From Candidatus Latescibacteria bacterium 4484_7 (GTDB taxonomy: Bacteria > Krumholzibacteriota > Krumholzibacteriia > Krumholzibacteriales > Krumholzibacteriaceae), in the NCBI GenBank assembly GCA_002085285.1, contig NATK01000105.1, positions 1 to 9,545 of the forward strand: a stretch of DNA of 9,545 nucleotides. Direction: 5' to 3'. A program made the position numbers and the translations under genes. This document shows, in pieces, positions 1-6,428 of the stretch. The stretch's first letter is position 1; the number at the start of each line of letters is the position of its first letter. The notes beneath the pieces are model-generated. The model was not told the DNA's origin, made no database searches, and worked only from the letters and a program-made list of their open reading frames with translations.

Positions 1-338
1 TTGACAAAGATGCCGTTTCTGTTCTCAACCCATACTGAACGCCATTCAGTGCCGCCTATCGACTCTTCGTTTCCTTCAGGTGGTTCTCCCTTGCCCGATA
101 TGAGTCTCGAATCAGAGAAGTGTTCGACCCAGGGAATCCGAAGCGAAATAAACTCGATACCGTAATGCGATGCAATCCTTTCCGCGGCCTCCTCTTCCCT
201 CAGGGCCGAGTGTTGACCGTAATCGAAGAAAAGGGCACAGGCCGGTTCGTAGGCCTCGAACGACATCGCAAGAGAAACTGTCGAATCGAGGCCTCCGGAA
301 AGCAGAGCGAGCGCCTTTTCCCTCCTCTTCGCTGCCAA
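1..338 (-). CDS. queC: 7-cyano-7-deazaguanine synthase QueC (N-terminal part, cut by window edge)
   Basis: QueC is the ATP-dependent ligase that turns 7-carboxy-7-deazaguanine and ammonia into preQ0, a cytoplasmic step toward queuosine in tRNA. About 112 residues are present. Seen directly: the PP-loop ATP-pyrophosphatase motif LLSGGLDSTVSLA at residues 13-25, then FFDYGQ (about 40-45) and H-S-A-L-R-E-E-E, and near the window edge SVWVENRNGIFV, matching the conserved VPxRNxxF region of the family. No ATG lies in frame near the motif. A TTG at 338 is preceded by GAGGAA at good spacing, inside the last codons of queD, so I chose it as the start. Only 4 bases separate it from the queD stop, which implies co-translation. 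The zinc-binding C-terminal half, usually to about 220-230 residues, lies outside the window. Identity is secure; the exact start is less so. Confidence 0.93.
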   Translation of the reverse strand, partial: MAAKRREKALALLSGGLDSTVSLAMSFEAYEPACALFFDYGQHSALREEEAAERIASHYGIEFISLRIPWVEHFSDSRLISGKGEPPEGNEESIGGTEWRSVWVENRNGIFV

Positions 339-342
339 GTCC

Positions 343-732
343 CTATTCCTCTTCTTCGCTGTAACGGACCATATCGGTGGGAGTCTCCCAGAGCTCTACC
401 ACCATCAATTCGCCGTTGGGAAACGATATATTCTCCTTGCACATCCTGAAAATCTCGGCGGCGATATTCTCGGAAGTGGGATTGATTCGATCGAAGGGCT
501 CGATGTCGTTTATGTGGCGGTGGTCGAAGACAGGCATTATCACCTTCTCCACCATCTCCTTCAAGAGGCCATAATCTATGGTGAGCCCGGACGAATCGAG
601 ACTGGTGAACTCGTAGTAAACGCGCAGCACCCAGTTGTGGCCGTGCACCCTGGCACAACCGCCGTCATAACCGCGCAGAGAGTGAGAAGCCGAAAAATGC
701 ACCTCTGTCGAAATCGTGTACAGCCTTTTCAT
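343..732 (-). CDS. queD: 6-carboxy-5,6,7,8-tetrahydropterin synthase QueD
   Basis: QueD converts 7,8-dihydroneopterin triphosphate to 6-carboxytetrahydropterin, the second step of queuosine biosynthesis after GTP cyclohydrolase I. The 129-residue protein belongs to the PTPS/QueD fold. Visible residues: zinc ligands H17, H30 and H32 (the HGHNW motif at 30-34), catalytic C26, the D70-H71 pair in FDHRHIND, the PTSENIA motif at 85-91, and E116 near the C-terminus in the position that binds the pterin. Length is normal for bacterial QueD. The ATG at 732 gives the usual M-x-R-L-Y start. An AGGGG lies 12 bases upstream, slightly far, and GGAAAGAG abuts the start, so ribosome binding may not be optimal or may be modulated by the leader hairpin at 750-773. 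It leads an operon with queC. A mammalian-type PTPS role is less likely because queC follows directly. Confidence 0.95.
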   Translation of the reverse strand: MKRLYTISTEVHFSASHSLRGYDGGCARVHGHNWVLRVYYEFTSLDSSGLTIDYGLLKEMVEKVIMPVFDHRHINDIEPFDRINPTSENIAAEIFRMCKENISFPNGELMVVELWETPTDMVRYSEEEE

Positions 733-749
733 CTCTTTCCATTACCCCT

Positions 750-773
750 TTGCCAGCCGAAACGGCTGTGCAA
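750..773 (-). promoter_or_regulatory. Leader hairpin just upstream of the queD ribosome binding site
   Basis: On the minus strand the RNA reads TTGC, a bulged A, CAGCCG, loop TTT, CGGCTG, GCAA: a 10-bp stem with a one-base bulge. The base of the 3' arm touches the AGGGG that is the best Shine-Dalgarno candidate for queD. The 5' arm can alternatively pair with upstream TGCAA (the near-palindrome at 769-779), so two mutually exclusive folds are possible. It could tune translation of queD/queC. It does not fit the preQ1 riboswitch classes I know. The structure is visible; the role is inference. Confidence 0.45.
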
Positions 774-791
774 TTTGCAAAAAAACCTTGC

Positions 792-805
792 TCTGCATAT
801 GCAGA
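792..805. promoter_or_regulatory. 14-bp perfect palindrome, possible operator for queD
   Basis: TCTGCATATGCAGA is its own reverse complement over 14 bases. It sits just downstream of the predicted queD transcription start (about 810 on the minus strand), a common place for a repressor operator. No regulator gene is next to it in this window. Its binding protein is unknown. Confidence 0.4.
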
Positions 806-816
806 ATCCTCGAACG

Positions 817-845
817 AGCATATATCTAACCTTAAAATATATCAA
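817..845 (-). promoter_or_regulatory. Possible sigma-70-type promoter for queD-queC
   Basis: On the minus strand, TTGATA (840-845, five of six matches to the -35 consensus) is followed after 17 bases by TATGCT (817-822, four of six matches to the -10). The region is AT-rich. Transcription would start near 810, giving a leader of about 78 bases that contains the palindrome and the hairpin. AT-rich DNA gives chance matches, so this is moderate at best. Confidence 0.35.
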
Positions 846-877
846 TAGATAAAGAAAAACAACAAATCACTCGATAG

Positions 878-893
878 TGGTATGCATTTCGCT
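878..893 (+). promoter_or_regulatory. Weak sigma-54-like -24/-12 element before the TPR genes
   Basis: TGGTATGCATTTCGCT keeps the GG-N10-GC spacing of sigma-54 promoters (GG at 879-880, GC at 891-892) and the flanking T at both ends. It departs from the consensus TGGCAC/TTGC at several positions. Transcription would begin near 904, ahead of the chosen TTG start at 954. It is worth listing because a much better sigma-54 promoter occurs at 6450-6465 in the same window. Confidence 0.3.
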
Positions 894-953
894 CTAAGGA
901 GAGATTGAACAACCATATATTGATTGAGTGATAGAAGTTATCAGGGGGAAAAC

Positions 954-3845
954 TTGTTTTTAACCCAAGAGAAGGCCCTAAAGAAGATAAGACAGGACAA
1001 GGAAAAGGGCGATATCGTAAAGGCCCGGAAGAGGGCGCTCGATGCCCTGAAACGCTGGCCCGACGATTTCGAGATCGTTCGTGAAGCGGTCGTCTCGTGC
1101 ATTGAGACGGGCGACAACTCTCAGGCCGCGAGCATCCTCAAGAGTGCTCTCAGAAAGATTCCTTCAAAGAGGAAGGGAATAGTAGAACTCGCTAAAGATG
1201 CATATTACAACTCGGCAAACCCCATAATTGGAAGCTTTCTCGTCGAATTGATGGTCAGAACGAGAAACATCGATGAGATAAGTGAGCTGCTGCGCAGATC
1301 ACACGAGTCTTTCATCAAAGAGCTGATCAAACGTTCCGAGACGCGAAGCGAAGGCTTGAGGAAAGAGGCACAGACCACGGCAGCGGCGGAGAGCGATCTG
1401 TTGCTCGGGCTGCTATACCTCGAGGACAATCAGCATGCCAGGGCAGTCGAACCCCTCGGCCGCGTGCTTTCGAGTTCCACAGTAGAGCCAGAGATAGTGG
1501 GCAACCTCCTGATAAAGATTGAGCAGCAGCTCCCACAGGATTCCAGGACGAAGTATCTTCTCGGCGTAGTATCTTTGAAACTTTCACATTACGACAAAGC
1601 GGCTCGGCGATTCTTCCAGTGCCTCGAGCTGAGAGATCCCCCCATGGACGAGTTGCTCGATTCGATCGATCATATCGACGAAAACACGGACGGATACAAA
1701 CTGCTCAAGGGCGAGGCGATATTCAGAGCAGGCAGATTCGAGGAAGGTGCAAAGCTAATAAGAGAATATACGGAGGAGAGCGCTTCCGCACCGTCCGCAT
1801 CGTTCGAAGAAGCTGTCGGGCCGGATCCATTCGGTGAACAAGCGGAGAACAACCACGATAAATTTCTCGCTCAAAGGCTCTCTCTCCTCGTCGACGCATT
1901 CCCCCAATCGAGCGAAGGAGCATTTCTATACGCAGATTTCCTGAAAAAGCACGGGATGATGAAGGAAGCCGTCGGCGTACTCTCGAACCTCTACGAAAAC
2001 AACGAATCGAGCATAGACGAGCTTCTCTCCTGGCTCGACCAGGACGACGAGGTTCTGCTCACTGCACCGAGCAAGAAGCTCCTCGCCGTTCTCCATCTAA
2101 AGAAGGACGACGTAGAAGGCGCGCTGAAGGCTGCGAGGATCGCTTCGGACATAGACCATTCGACGATTCCGGAGTTGATTTCCATGACGAGAGCGAAGAT
2201 CGAAGAGGGAAACGACTCTCCTCTGCTCGACGTTCTCCTCGCAGAGCTTCTATCGAAAGCAAAGGACAGGGAAGGTGCAGAAGAGATACTTGAAAAGCTC
2301 AAACGTGAAAATAGAATCGACAAGGAGGAACTTTACAGGCTCACCAGGGAAGTGATAAAGAACTGCGGCACGAGCGCAAACGGTGTGATCTCGGCCATCG
2401 AGTTGGGCTTTTACAACGGCGAACCGACCGAAGCCCTACCTTACCTCATAGCGATTTACAGGGAAAGCCCCGAGGAACACGAAAATATAGCTCAAAGAAT
2501 AAGGGAAACGGCCCAGAGCAACGATTCTTACTGGAAACATGTAGGCAAATTACTCGATGAAATGTCGAAGGAAGAGACGCTTTCTTTCCCGTTCAAATTC
2601 CTTCATGCACTGGCTCACCTCAACACGGGAGAGGTCGAAAGAGCGATATTCGAATTTGACCAACTCGTCATGGTCAACAGCGACATCGGCTACGAACTAA
2701 TGGAAATATACAAGAATGCGGTAGAGAGATCCGACGACAACCCTACGCTTCATCTTGCACTCTACCACCTCGACCTCGACAGCGAACTCTACGTAGATGC
2801 AGCCCACCACCTCTGCAGAACCCTCGAGCTCGACCCTGCGCAGATCAGGGATATAGTGCCGATGTTCGAGAAACTCGTAGAGATGGACAAGGGAAACCAC
2901 CTGATCTGGGAAGAGATGCTCAAGTCGGCGCTGAGGCTCAACCACACGAGACTTGCCCAGGAAGTATTGAAGAAGGCGATAGCATCTCTGCCGAAGGAGG
3001 ATTCAGCGGCACTTCACATATACGGAGCCGAGATCTCACTTGCTTCGGGCAACATAGAGGATGCTCTGAAGTGCTTTGCCGTGGCGCTTACTTCACAAAA
3101 GACAAACCTGATGTCGGTCGGAGACAAACTATACCGTCTCATCGAACAAAGCCCCAACAACCCGCAAGCATATTTTCTGCTCGGGGAAACGCTTCTTCGT
3201 CTCGGGGAAGAGGAAAAATCGGTCGATGCCTTCAGACGCTGCACTACCCTGTCGGCCTCCTATATGAAAACGGTCGCTGAAAAGCTCGAGCAGCTTCTCC
3301 CTCTGAGTGCCAAGCCTTACATTATATCCGGCGCTCTGGGGGAAATCTACTGGAAGATGCGCGACAGGGAAAGAGGGTGCAGATATCTGCGCGACGCTCA
3401 AAAGGGGCCGAACGATTACATTCACTCTCTCAGTGAGATACTGGCGGGGCTGCTCGGCGATGGGGACGAAGAGTCGACAGATTCGGACGTGAAATCAACA
3501 GAAAGGAACGATAAGGATCCACTCCACCTTCTCTACGCTCGCAACCTCATCCTCGAAGAGCGATTCGAAGAGGCAGTCGAGATCCTCGAGAGACTTTGGC
3601 CAAACGGTGAAGCCCCGGAAGCAATAATTGCATCTCTACGCGAAATATCAAGCAAATCTCGCCCGGATATTCATCGACTCGAACAACGTCGAAAACGCCC
3701 TCGAGTACGCGGTCAATATGATCTCCGATACCTCGAACGACATAGAAAAACTCGACATTATGGCCGGCGAATTCTTCGAGCTGTACCGAAACGAGTCTGC
3801 ATTTCTCATAAGGTATGCCGCATTGAAGGGTGCGCTTCACGATGA
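954..3845 (+). CDS. Giant TPR alpha-solenoid protein, N-terminal portion (frame broken near 3640)
   Basis: This is the first two-thirds of a very large tetratricopeptide-type protein, presumably a cytoplasmic protein-interaction scaffold; no catalytic motif is visible. There is no signal peptide or membrane segment. The units show TPR hallmarks: small residue at position 8, Ala or Gly at position 20, as in YLLGVVSLK...YDKAARRF and YFLLGETLL...EKSVDAF. Each helix pair is followed by a third helix (for example PMDELLDSIDHI), giving repeats of 49-53 residues. An acidic, Ser-rich linker (GDGDEESTDSDVKSTERNDKD) lies shortly before the break. Start: TTG at 954 has AGGGGGAAAAC just upstream; an in-frame TTG at 924 has no close Shine-Dalgarno, and a stop at 921 blocks anything earlier. 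After about 3650 the frame encodes an Arg-rich, non-TPR tail up to the stop at 3845. Meanwhile the +1 frame resumes the TPR pattern, so the last 60 or so residues are an artefact of the frame change. Function is unknown. Confidence 0.75.
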   Translation: MFLTQEKALKKIRQDKEKGDIVKARKRALDALKRWPDDFEIVREAVVSCIETGDNSQAASILKSALRKIPSKRKGIVELAKDAYYNSANPIIGSFLVELMVRTRNIDEISELLRRSHESFIKELIKRSETRSEGLRKEAQTTAAAESDLLLGLLYLEDNQHARAVEPLGRVLSSSTVEPEIVGNLLIKIEQQLPQDSRTKYLLGVVSLKLSHYDKAARRFFQCLELRDPPMDELLDSIDHIDENTDGYKLLKGEAIFRAGRFEEGAKLIREYTEESASAPSASFEEAVGPDPFGEQAENNHDKFLAQRLSLLVDAFPQSSEGAFLYADFLKKHGMMKEAVGVLSNLYENNESSIDELLSWLDQDDEVLLTAPSKKLLAVLHLKKDDVEGALKAARIASDIDHSTIPELISMTRAKIEEGNDSPLLDVLLAELLSKAKDREGAEEILEKLKRENRIDKEELYRLTREVIKNCGTSANGVISAIELGFYNGEPTEALPYLIAIYRESPEEHENIAQRIRETAQSNDSYWKHVGKLLDEMSKEETLSFPFKFLHALAHLNTGEVERAIFEFDQLVMVNSDIGYELMEIYKNAVERSDDNPTLHLALYHLDLDSELYVDAAHHLCRTLELDPAQIRDIVPMFEKLVEMDKGNHLIWEEMLKSALRLNHTRLAQEVLKKAIASLPKEDSAALHIYGAEISLASGNIEDALKCFAVALTSQKTNLMSVGDKLYRLIEQSPNNPQAYFLLGETLLRLGEEEKSVDAFRRCTTLSASYMKTVAEKLEQLLPLSAKPYIISGALGEIYWKMRDRERGCRYLRDAQKGPNDYIHSLSEILAGLLGDGDEESTDSDVKSTERNDKDPLHLLYARNLILEERFEEAVEILERLWPNGEAPEAIIASLREISSKSRPDIHRLEQRRKRPRVRGQYDLRYLERHRKTRHYGRRILRAVPKRVCISHKVCRIEGCASR
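3628..3660 (+). other. Reading-frame break inside the large TPR gene
   Basis: Real TPR coding moves from one frame to the +1 frame here. The new frame has a TAA at 3625-3627, so the change must lie at or after 3628; the old frame loses TPR character by about 3650-3660. Position-8 residues of the flanking repeats are at 3537 (YAR) and 3661 (NLAR), 124 nt apart, whereas undisturbed neighbouring repeats are 49-53 residues (about 156 nt) apart. Restoring about 32 nt would repair both the repeat length and the frame. There is no long homopolymer here, so a simple run-length sequencing error is not the obvious cause. Confidence 0.7.
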
Positions 3846-4815
3846 AACCGAAGCGCTGAGATATTTCTATGAAGCTCTCTCTTTGAACAACGACGCATGG
3901 GAAGAGATCCTGAAGGAGATTTCCAGCGCCTCGTGGTCCAAAGAAAGCTCGTATGCCGTAAAGATACTAAGGGTTGACTCTCTTCTCGCCGGCGGCAGGG
4001 CGGCCGAAGCCTTCGACGAAATCAAGGGAATCCAGACGAGCAATGAAAACGCAGAAGAGGTGGCCGAAAAACTCACCAGGATTATAGAGCTCGAAAAAAA
4101 CAGGGAAATGATAACGCATACGGCGAAGCTTCTCGTCGAAAACTTCGGTCCTGCCCGGGCAGTCGATTTCGTAAACACTCACATGGAAGGACTATCAGAC
4201 GGAGAATCGAAAGAGACGAAGATAGAATTCGCAGAAATGCTCTTCGGCTGCGGGTTCCCGAAGGAAGCAAGAGATATCTTTGATAAACTTCTCGCTGCCG
4301 AGACGGACAAGAACTCGATCCTCAAACATATAGAACGTGCCTATGAGGACTGGGCCGAAGCAAGGATATCCGAAGCACTCGAGCGCCTCCAAGAAGGCTC
4401 TGTCGGCGAAGAAGAGGCAGAAAGAGCGGTCGAGATCTGTATCGATCGAAATAGGTACGACGACGCTATATCGATATTGAACGGCGTTGATATGAAAAGG
4501 GCGCGATACCTGCTGCTCAGGGCAAAGGCCGTGCTCGCAGCCTCCAAACCATTCGAAGCGCTTGCACTACTCAACGCGCTCAAGAGAGAGCAGATCGAAG
4601 ATGAAAAAATCAGGCTGGACGCGCTCGTCCTCGAAGGCAAGGCCGCCGAGACGATAGGCGACTACGGAAGGGCGTGGCAGGCATTCTCGGAGGCATCCTC
4701 GCTCGGCAAAGAAGAGCTCTACTGGGGCAAAGCATCAAGAGATTATACTCTCTTCATTAATTCGGCTTACGATGAAGAAATCAAGACACTCGAAAAATGC
4801 AGTGAAATCGAATAG
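3628..4815 (+). CDS. Giant TPR alpha-solenoid protein, C-terminal portion
   Basis: This continues the protein begun at 954, in the +1 frame. The roughly 395 residues are helical throughout. TPR-like units are visible at NLARIF...VENALEYA, RYAALKGAL...TEALRYFYEAL, RVDSLLAGGRAAEAFDEI and, near the end, GKAAETIGDYGRAWQAFSEAS. The first three are exactly 52 residues apart, the same period as the N-terminal portion, which is the main evidence that both were one protein of about 1,300 residues. The first possible start is a TTG at 3628 with only a weak GGAAG upstream, so independent translation is possible but not compelling. The stop at 4813-4815 lies 18 bases before the next gene. If the frame break is real, the gene is a pseudogene or has been split in two; if it is an assembly error, it is one intact gene. 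No enzymatic motif is seen. Confidence 0.75.
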   Translation: MHLYAKYQANLARIFIDSNNVENALEYAVNMISDTSNDIEKLDIMAGEFFELYRNESAFLIRYAALKGALHDETEALRYFYEALSLNNDAWEEILKEISSASWSKESSYAVKILRVDSLLAGGRAAEAFDEIKGIQTSNENAEEVAEKLTRIIELEKNREMITHTAKLLVENFGPARAVDFVNTHMEGLSDGESKETKIEFAEMLFGCGFPKEARDIFDKLLAAETDKNSILKHIERAYEDWAEARISEALERLQEGSVGEEEAERAVEICIDRNRYDDAISILNGVDMKRARYLLLRAKAVLAASKPFEALALLNALKREQIEDEKIRLDALVLEGKAAETIGDYGRAWQAFSEASSLGKEELYWGKASRDYTLFINSAYDEEIKTLEKCSEIE

Positions 4816-4833
4816 AGAAGGGGTGATTCGATC

Positions 4834-6084
4834 ATGAAGATTTGTCCATTGGTAACACAGGCACTGATACTGGAAGGCGACAGCAACGTGCTTCTCGGCG
4901 AAACGGACAGCTCCGATGTCGAGATGATAAATGAAAGCAGCGATAGCAAAGGGGACATCTTTCTCAACCCTGACGTCGAGGCAAAAACCAATGACCAGAT
5001 GGAGACGAAAGAGGTGAGATTTCTCGCTAAATCGTTCAGGGGTGAGGTGAAATGTCTTGGTGAAACCTGCCGCTTCTACGACGACGAAAAGAAATCTTGC
5101 AAATTCGAGCAACTGATCGAATCAGTCGCCCGTGAGGAGGGCAACGGCAACGAGGCGATCGAATCGCTGAAAGAGGAGATCTTCTCGACAAAGGAGATGC
5201 TCAAAGAGGAGATCGCCGCTGTCTCGGAAAAACTCTCTGCAATAGAAGAGAGACACAACTCCCTGGAGGAGAAGCTCTCAAACAGCGAAGGGAGTGTCTC
5301 GGAGCTCTCCTCGAAGGTGGATTCGAGTATCGATTCACTGAGAAACGAGCTAAAGGGCTCGCTCGAAGATGTTCTCGGCAGAACCTCATCGATCCTCGAA
5401 AAGCTCGACGAGCAGATGAAGGAAAACGGCGAGAGATTCGACGGTTTCAGAGATTCGATCTCCGAATGGAAGAGCATAACGGAGAAGAACATCGAATCGA
5501 TAGAAACGGAACTCGACAACAGCAAGAAGCTACTCGAGGAGTTCAGTGTCAATCACTCGGAGATCCTCAAGATGGTGGAGAATCAGAAGAAGGACCTCGA
5601 GGAAGAAGAAAGGAAACGCAAGCTCGCCGAGGCGAAGAGACTGAACAACTCAGGCGTGATCCACTACCACAACGGTCAGTACGAAAAGGCGCTGGAGCTG
5701 TTCAAGAAGGCTATAGAGCTGGATCCCGAATTCACCGAGGGGTACAACAATCTTGGTCTCACTTACACTGAGATACAGGAAGAGGAAAAGGCAACGGAGG
5801 CCTTCAAGAAGGCTATAGAGCTCAACCCCGATCTTGCAGCCACCTACAACAATCTCGGCTACGTATTCTACCGGCTCGGTTCGTACGAAGAAGCGATAGA
5901 GATGTACAACGAGGCGATAGGAAAGAGCAAGGACAACAGCTCCGCATATACGAATCTCGGTAATGCATATTACAAGCTCGACCGCACCGACGAAGCGATA
6001 GAGGCCTGGAAGAAGGCGCTGGAGATCGATCCGTCGAACGAAAAGGCAAAGAGGAATCTCAAGAAGTTCCATGTGGAGGTGTAG
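4834..6084 (+). CDS. Four-cysteine, coiled-coil, TPR protein
   Basis: This 416-residue protein has three clear parts. Residues 1-92 carry four cysteines: C4 in MKICPL, and C74, C79 and C89 in the segment KCLGETCRFYDDEKKSC (C-x4-C-x9-C), a set that could bind zinc or an iron-sulfur cluster. The stretch between C4 and C74 is acidic and low in complexity. Residues about 95-265 are a long Glu/Lys/Ser-rich heptad-like coiled coil. Residues 266-401 hold four canonical 34-residue TPRs (A-Y-x-N-L-G ... EAI/KA-I-E-L-D/N-P). No signal peptide or membrane helix is seen, so it is probably cytoplasmic and oligomeric. The ATG at 4834 has AAGGGGTGA at good spacing. It lies 18 bases after the large TPR gene and is almost certainly in the same transcript. 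I recognise the architecture but no named family; a scaffold or regulatory adaptor role is inference. Confidence 0.85.
   Translation: MKICPLVTQALILEGDSNVLLGETDSSDVEMINESSDSKGDIFLNPDVEAKTNDQMETKEVRFLAKSFRGEVKCLGETCRFYDDEKKSCKFEQLIESVAREEGNGNEAIESLKEEIFSTKEMLKEEIAAVSEKLSAIEERHNSLEEKLSNSEGSVSELSSKVDSSIDSLRNELKGSLEDVLGRTSSILEKLDEQMKENGERFDGFRDSISEWKSITEKNIESIETELDNSKKLLEEFSVNHSEILKMVENQKKDLEEEERKRKLAEAKRLNNSGVIHYHNGQYEKALELFKKAIELDPEFTEGYNNLGLTYTEIQEEEKATEAFKKAIELNPDLAATYNNLGYVFYRLGSYEEAIEMYNEAIGKSKDNSSAYTNLGNAYYKLDRTDEAIEAWKKALEIDPSNEKAKRNLKKFHVEV
5701..5822 (+). repeat. Tandem TPR units nearly identical at DNA level
   Basis: The 20-mer TTCAAGAAGGCTATAGAGCT occurs at 5701-5720 and again at 5803-5822, exactly 102 bases (34 codons) apart. 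TACAACAATCT(T/C)GG also recurs at the same spacing (about 5743 and 5845). This indicates recent duplication or gene conversion among the TPR units of this gene. Confidence 0.7.
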
Positions 6085-6125
6085 AAAGGCTCACAACCGA
6101 ATGAACGAATCCATGTCAATCGTGC

Positions 6126-6153
6126 AATGGACCCTTCAGCCGGTCCTGCCATT
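6126..6153. terminator. Weak hairpin between two convergent genes
   Basis: The 68-base gap between the TPR gene stop (6084) and the stop of the minus-strand cold-shock gene (6153) contains GGACC (6129-6133) and GGTCC (6142-6146) around an 8-base loop. An alternative outer pairing is AATGG/CCATT. No T-tract follows on either strand. The location suits a shared terminator, but the sequence is weak. Confidence 0.2.
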
Positions 6154-6362
6154 CAATACCGCTCCGTCTTTCTCACATTGACGGCTCTGCCGCAACCAAA
6201 GGAAGGATCTATGTCGAATTCGACCAGCTCGCCCTCGTGGAGGGTCCTGAACCCGTCCGTGACGATGTCATTGTAGCTCACGGGGATCTCACGACCGTCC
6301 GATTCGACGCGGATCAAACCATAACCCCTGATTTCATTGAACCACTTGACCTTCCCGAGCAA
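6153..6362 (-). CDS. Divergent cold-shock-domain protein (CspA family)
   Basis: This is a small OB-fold protein expected to bind single-stranded nucleic acid. From the TTG at 6362 it has 69 residues, the normal length of the family, and begins M-L-GKVKWFN, the hallmark strand 1. It continues with RGYGLI in the RNP1 position (family KGFGFI), IPVSYNDI in the RNP2 position (family VFVHFSAI), then LHEGELVEFDI and the final GRAVNVRK. Two RNP2 residues that usually contact nucleic acid, Phe and His, are replaced by Pro and Ser, so affinity or target may differ. Start choice: GGAGAG lies 6 bases before TTG 6362. The longer start, a TTG at 6416, adds 18 residues without cold-shock character and has no Shine-Dalgarno. 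It is transcribed divergently from the FHA operon and convergently with the TPR gene. Confidence 0.85.
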   Translation of the reverse strand: MLGKVKWFNEIRGYGLIRVESDGREIPVSYNDIVTDGFRTLHEGELVEFDIDPSFGCGRAVNVRKTERY

Positions 6363-6381
6363 ACCCAACTCTCCAATCCGA

Positions 6382-6395
6382 CGGCTGCTAAGCCG
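6382..6395 (-). promoter_or_regulatory. Small hairpin in the cold-shock gene leader
   Basis: CGGCT and AGCCG flank a four-base loop, 20 bases upstream of the chosen TTG start and just before its GGAGAG. Cold-shock mRNAs often have structured leaders, but this stem is short and chance is quite possible. Confidence 0.2.
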
Positions 6396-6428
6396 CGACC
6401 GCTGAAAAAATTCCAACTTCCTTATTCA

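Noticed and set aside
200..658. Minus-strand frame of 152 codons overlapping queD and queC
   Set aside because: It overlaps two confidently identified genes in another frame and shows no domain-like sequence.
733..810. preQ1 riboswitch upstream of queD
   Set aside because: The class I hallmark of a small G/C stem followed by an A-rich tail pairing into the loop is absent, and the layout does not fit class II or III as far as I can judge by eye. It is left as an unassigned leader structure.
3628..3660. Programmed +1 ribosomal frameshift
   Set aside because: There is no in-frame stop, slow codon context or upstream Shine-Dalgarno-like stimulator at a slip site, and the repeat spacing indicates missing sequence that frameshifting would not explain.
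3661..3845. Arg-rich C-terminal tail of the large TPR frame as a genuine nucleic-acid-binding extension
   Set aside because: The +1 frame of the same DNA encodes perfectly periodic TPR sequence, so the Arg-rich tail is an out-of-frame reading of TPR codons.
5076..5552. Ser-rich antisense reading frame of 158 codons opposite the coiled-coil gene
   Set aside because: It is the complement of Glu/Lys/Ser-rich coiled-coil codons, a common source of long spurious antisense frames, with no motif or ribosome site.
5701..5980. Short spaced repeats as a CRISPR-like array
   Set aside because: The 102-base spacing and in-frame content show they are codons of tandem 34-residue TPRs.
6363..6416. 18-residue N-terminal extension of the cold-shock protein
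   Set aside because: The extension has no cold-shock similarity, and the TTG at 6362 has a GGAGAG at ideal spacing and gives the usual family length.
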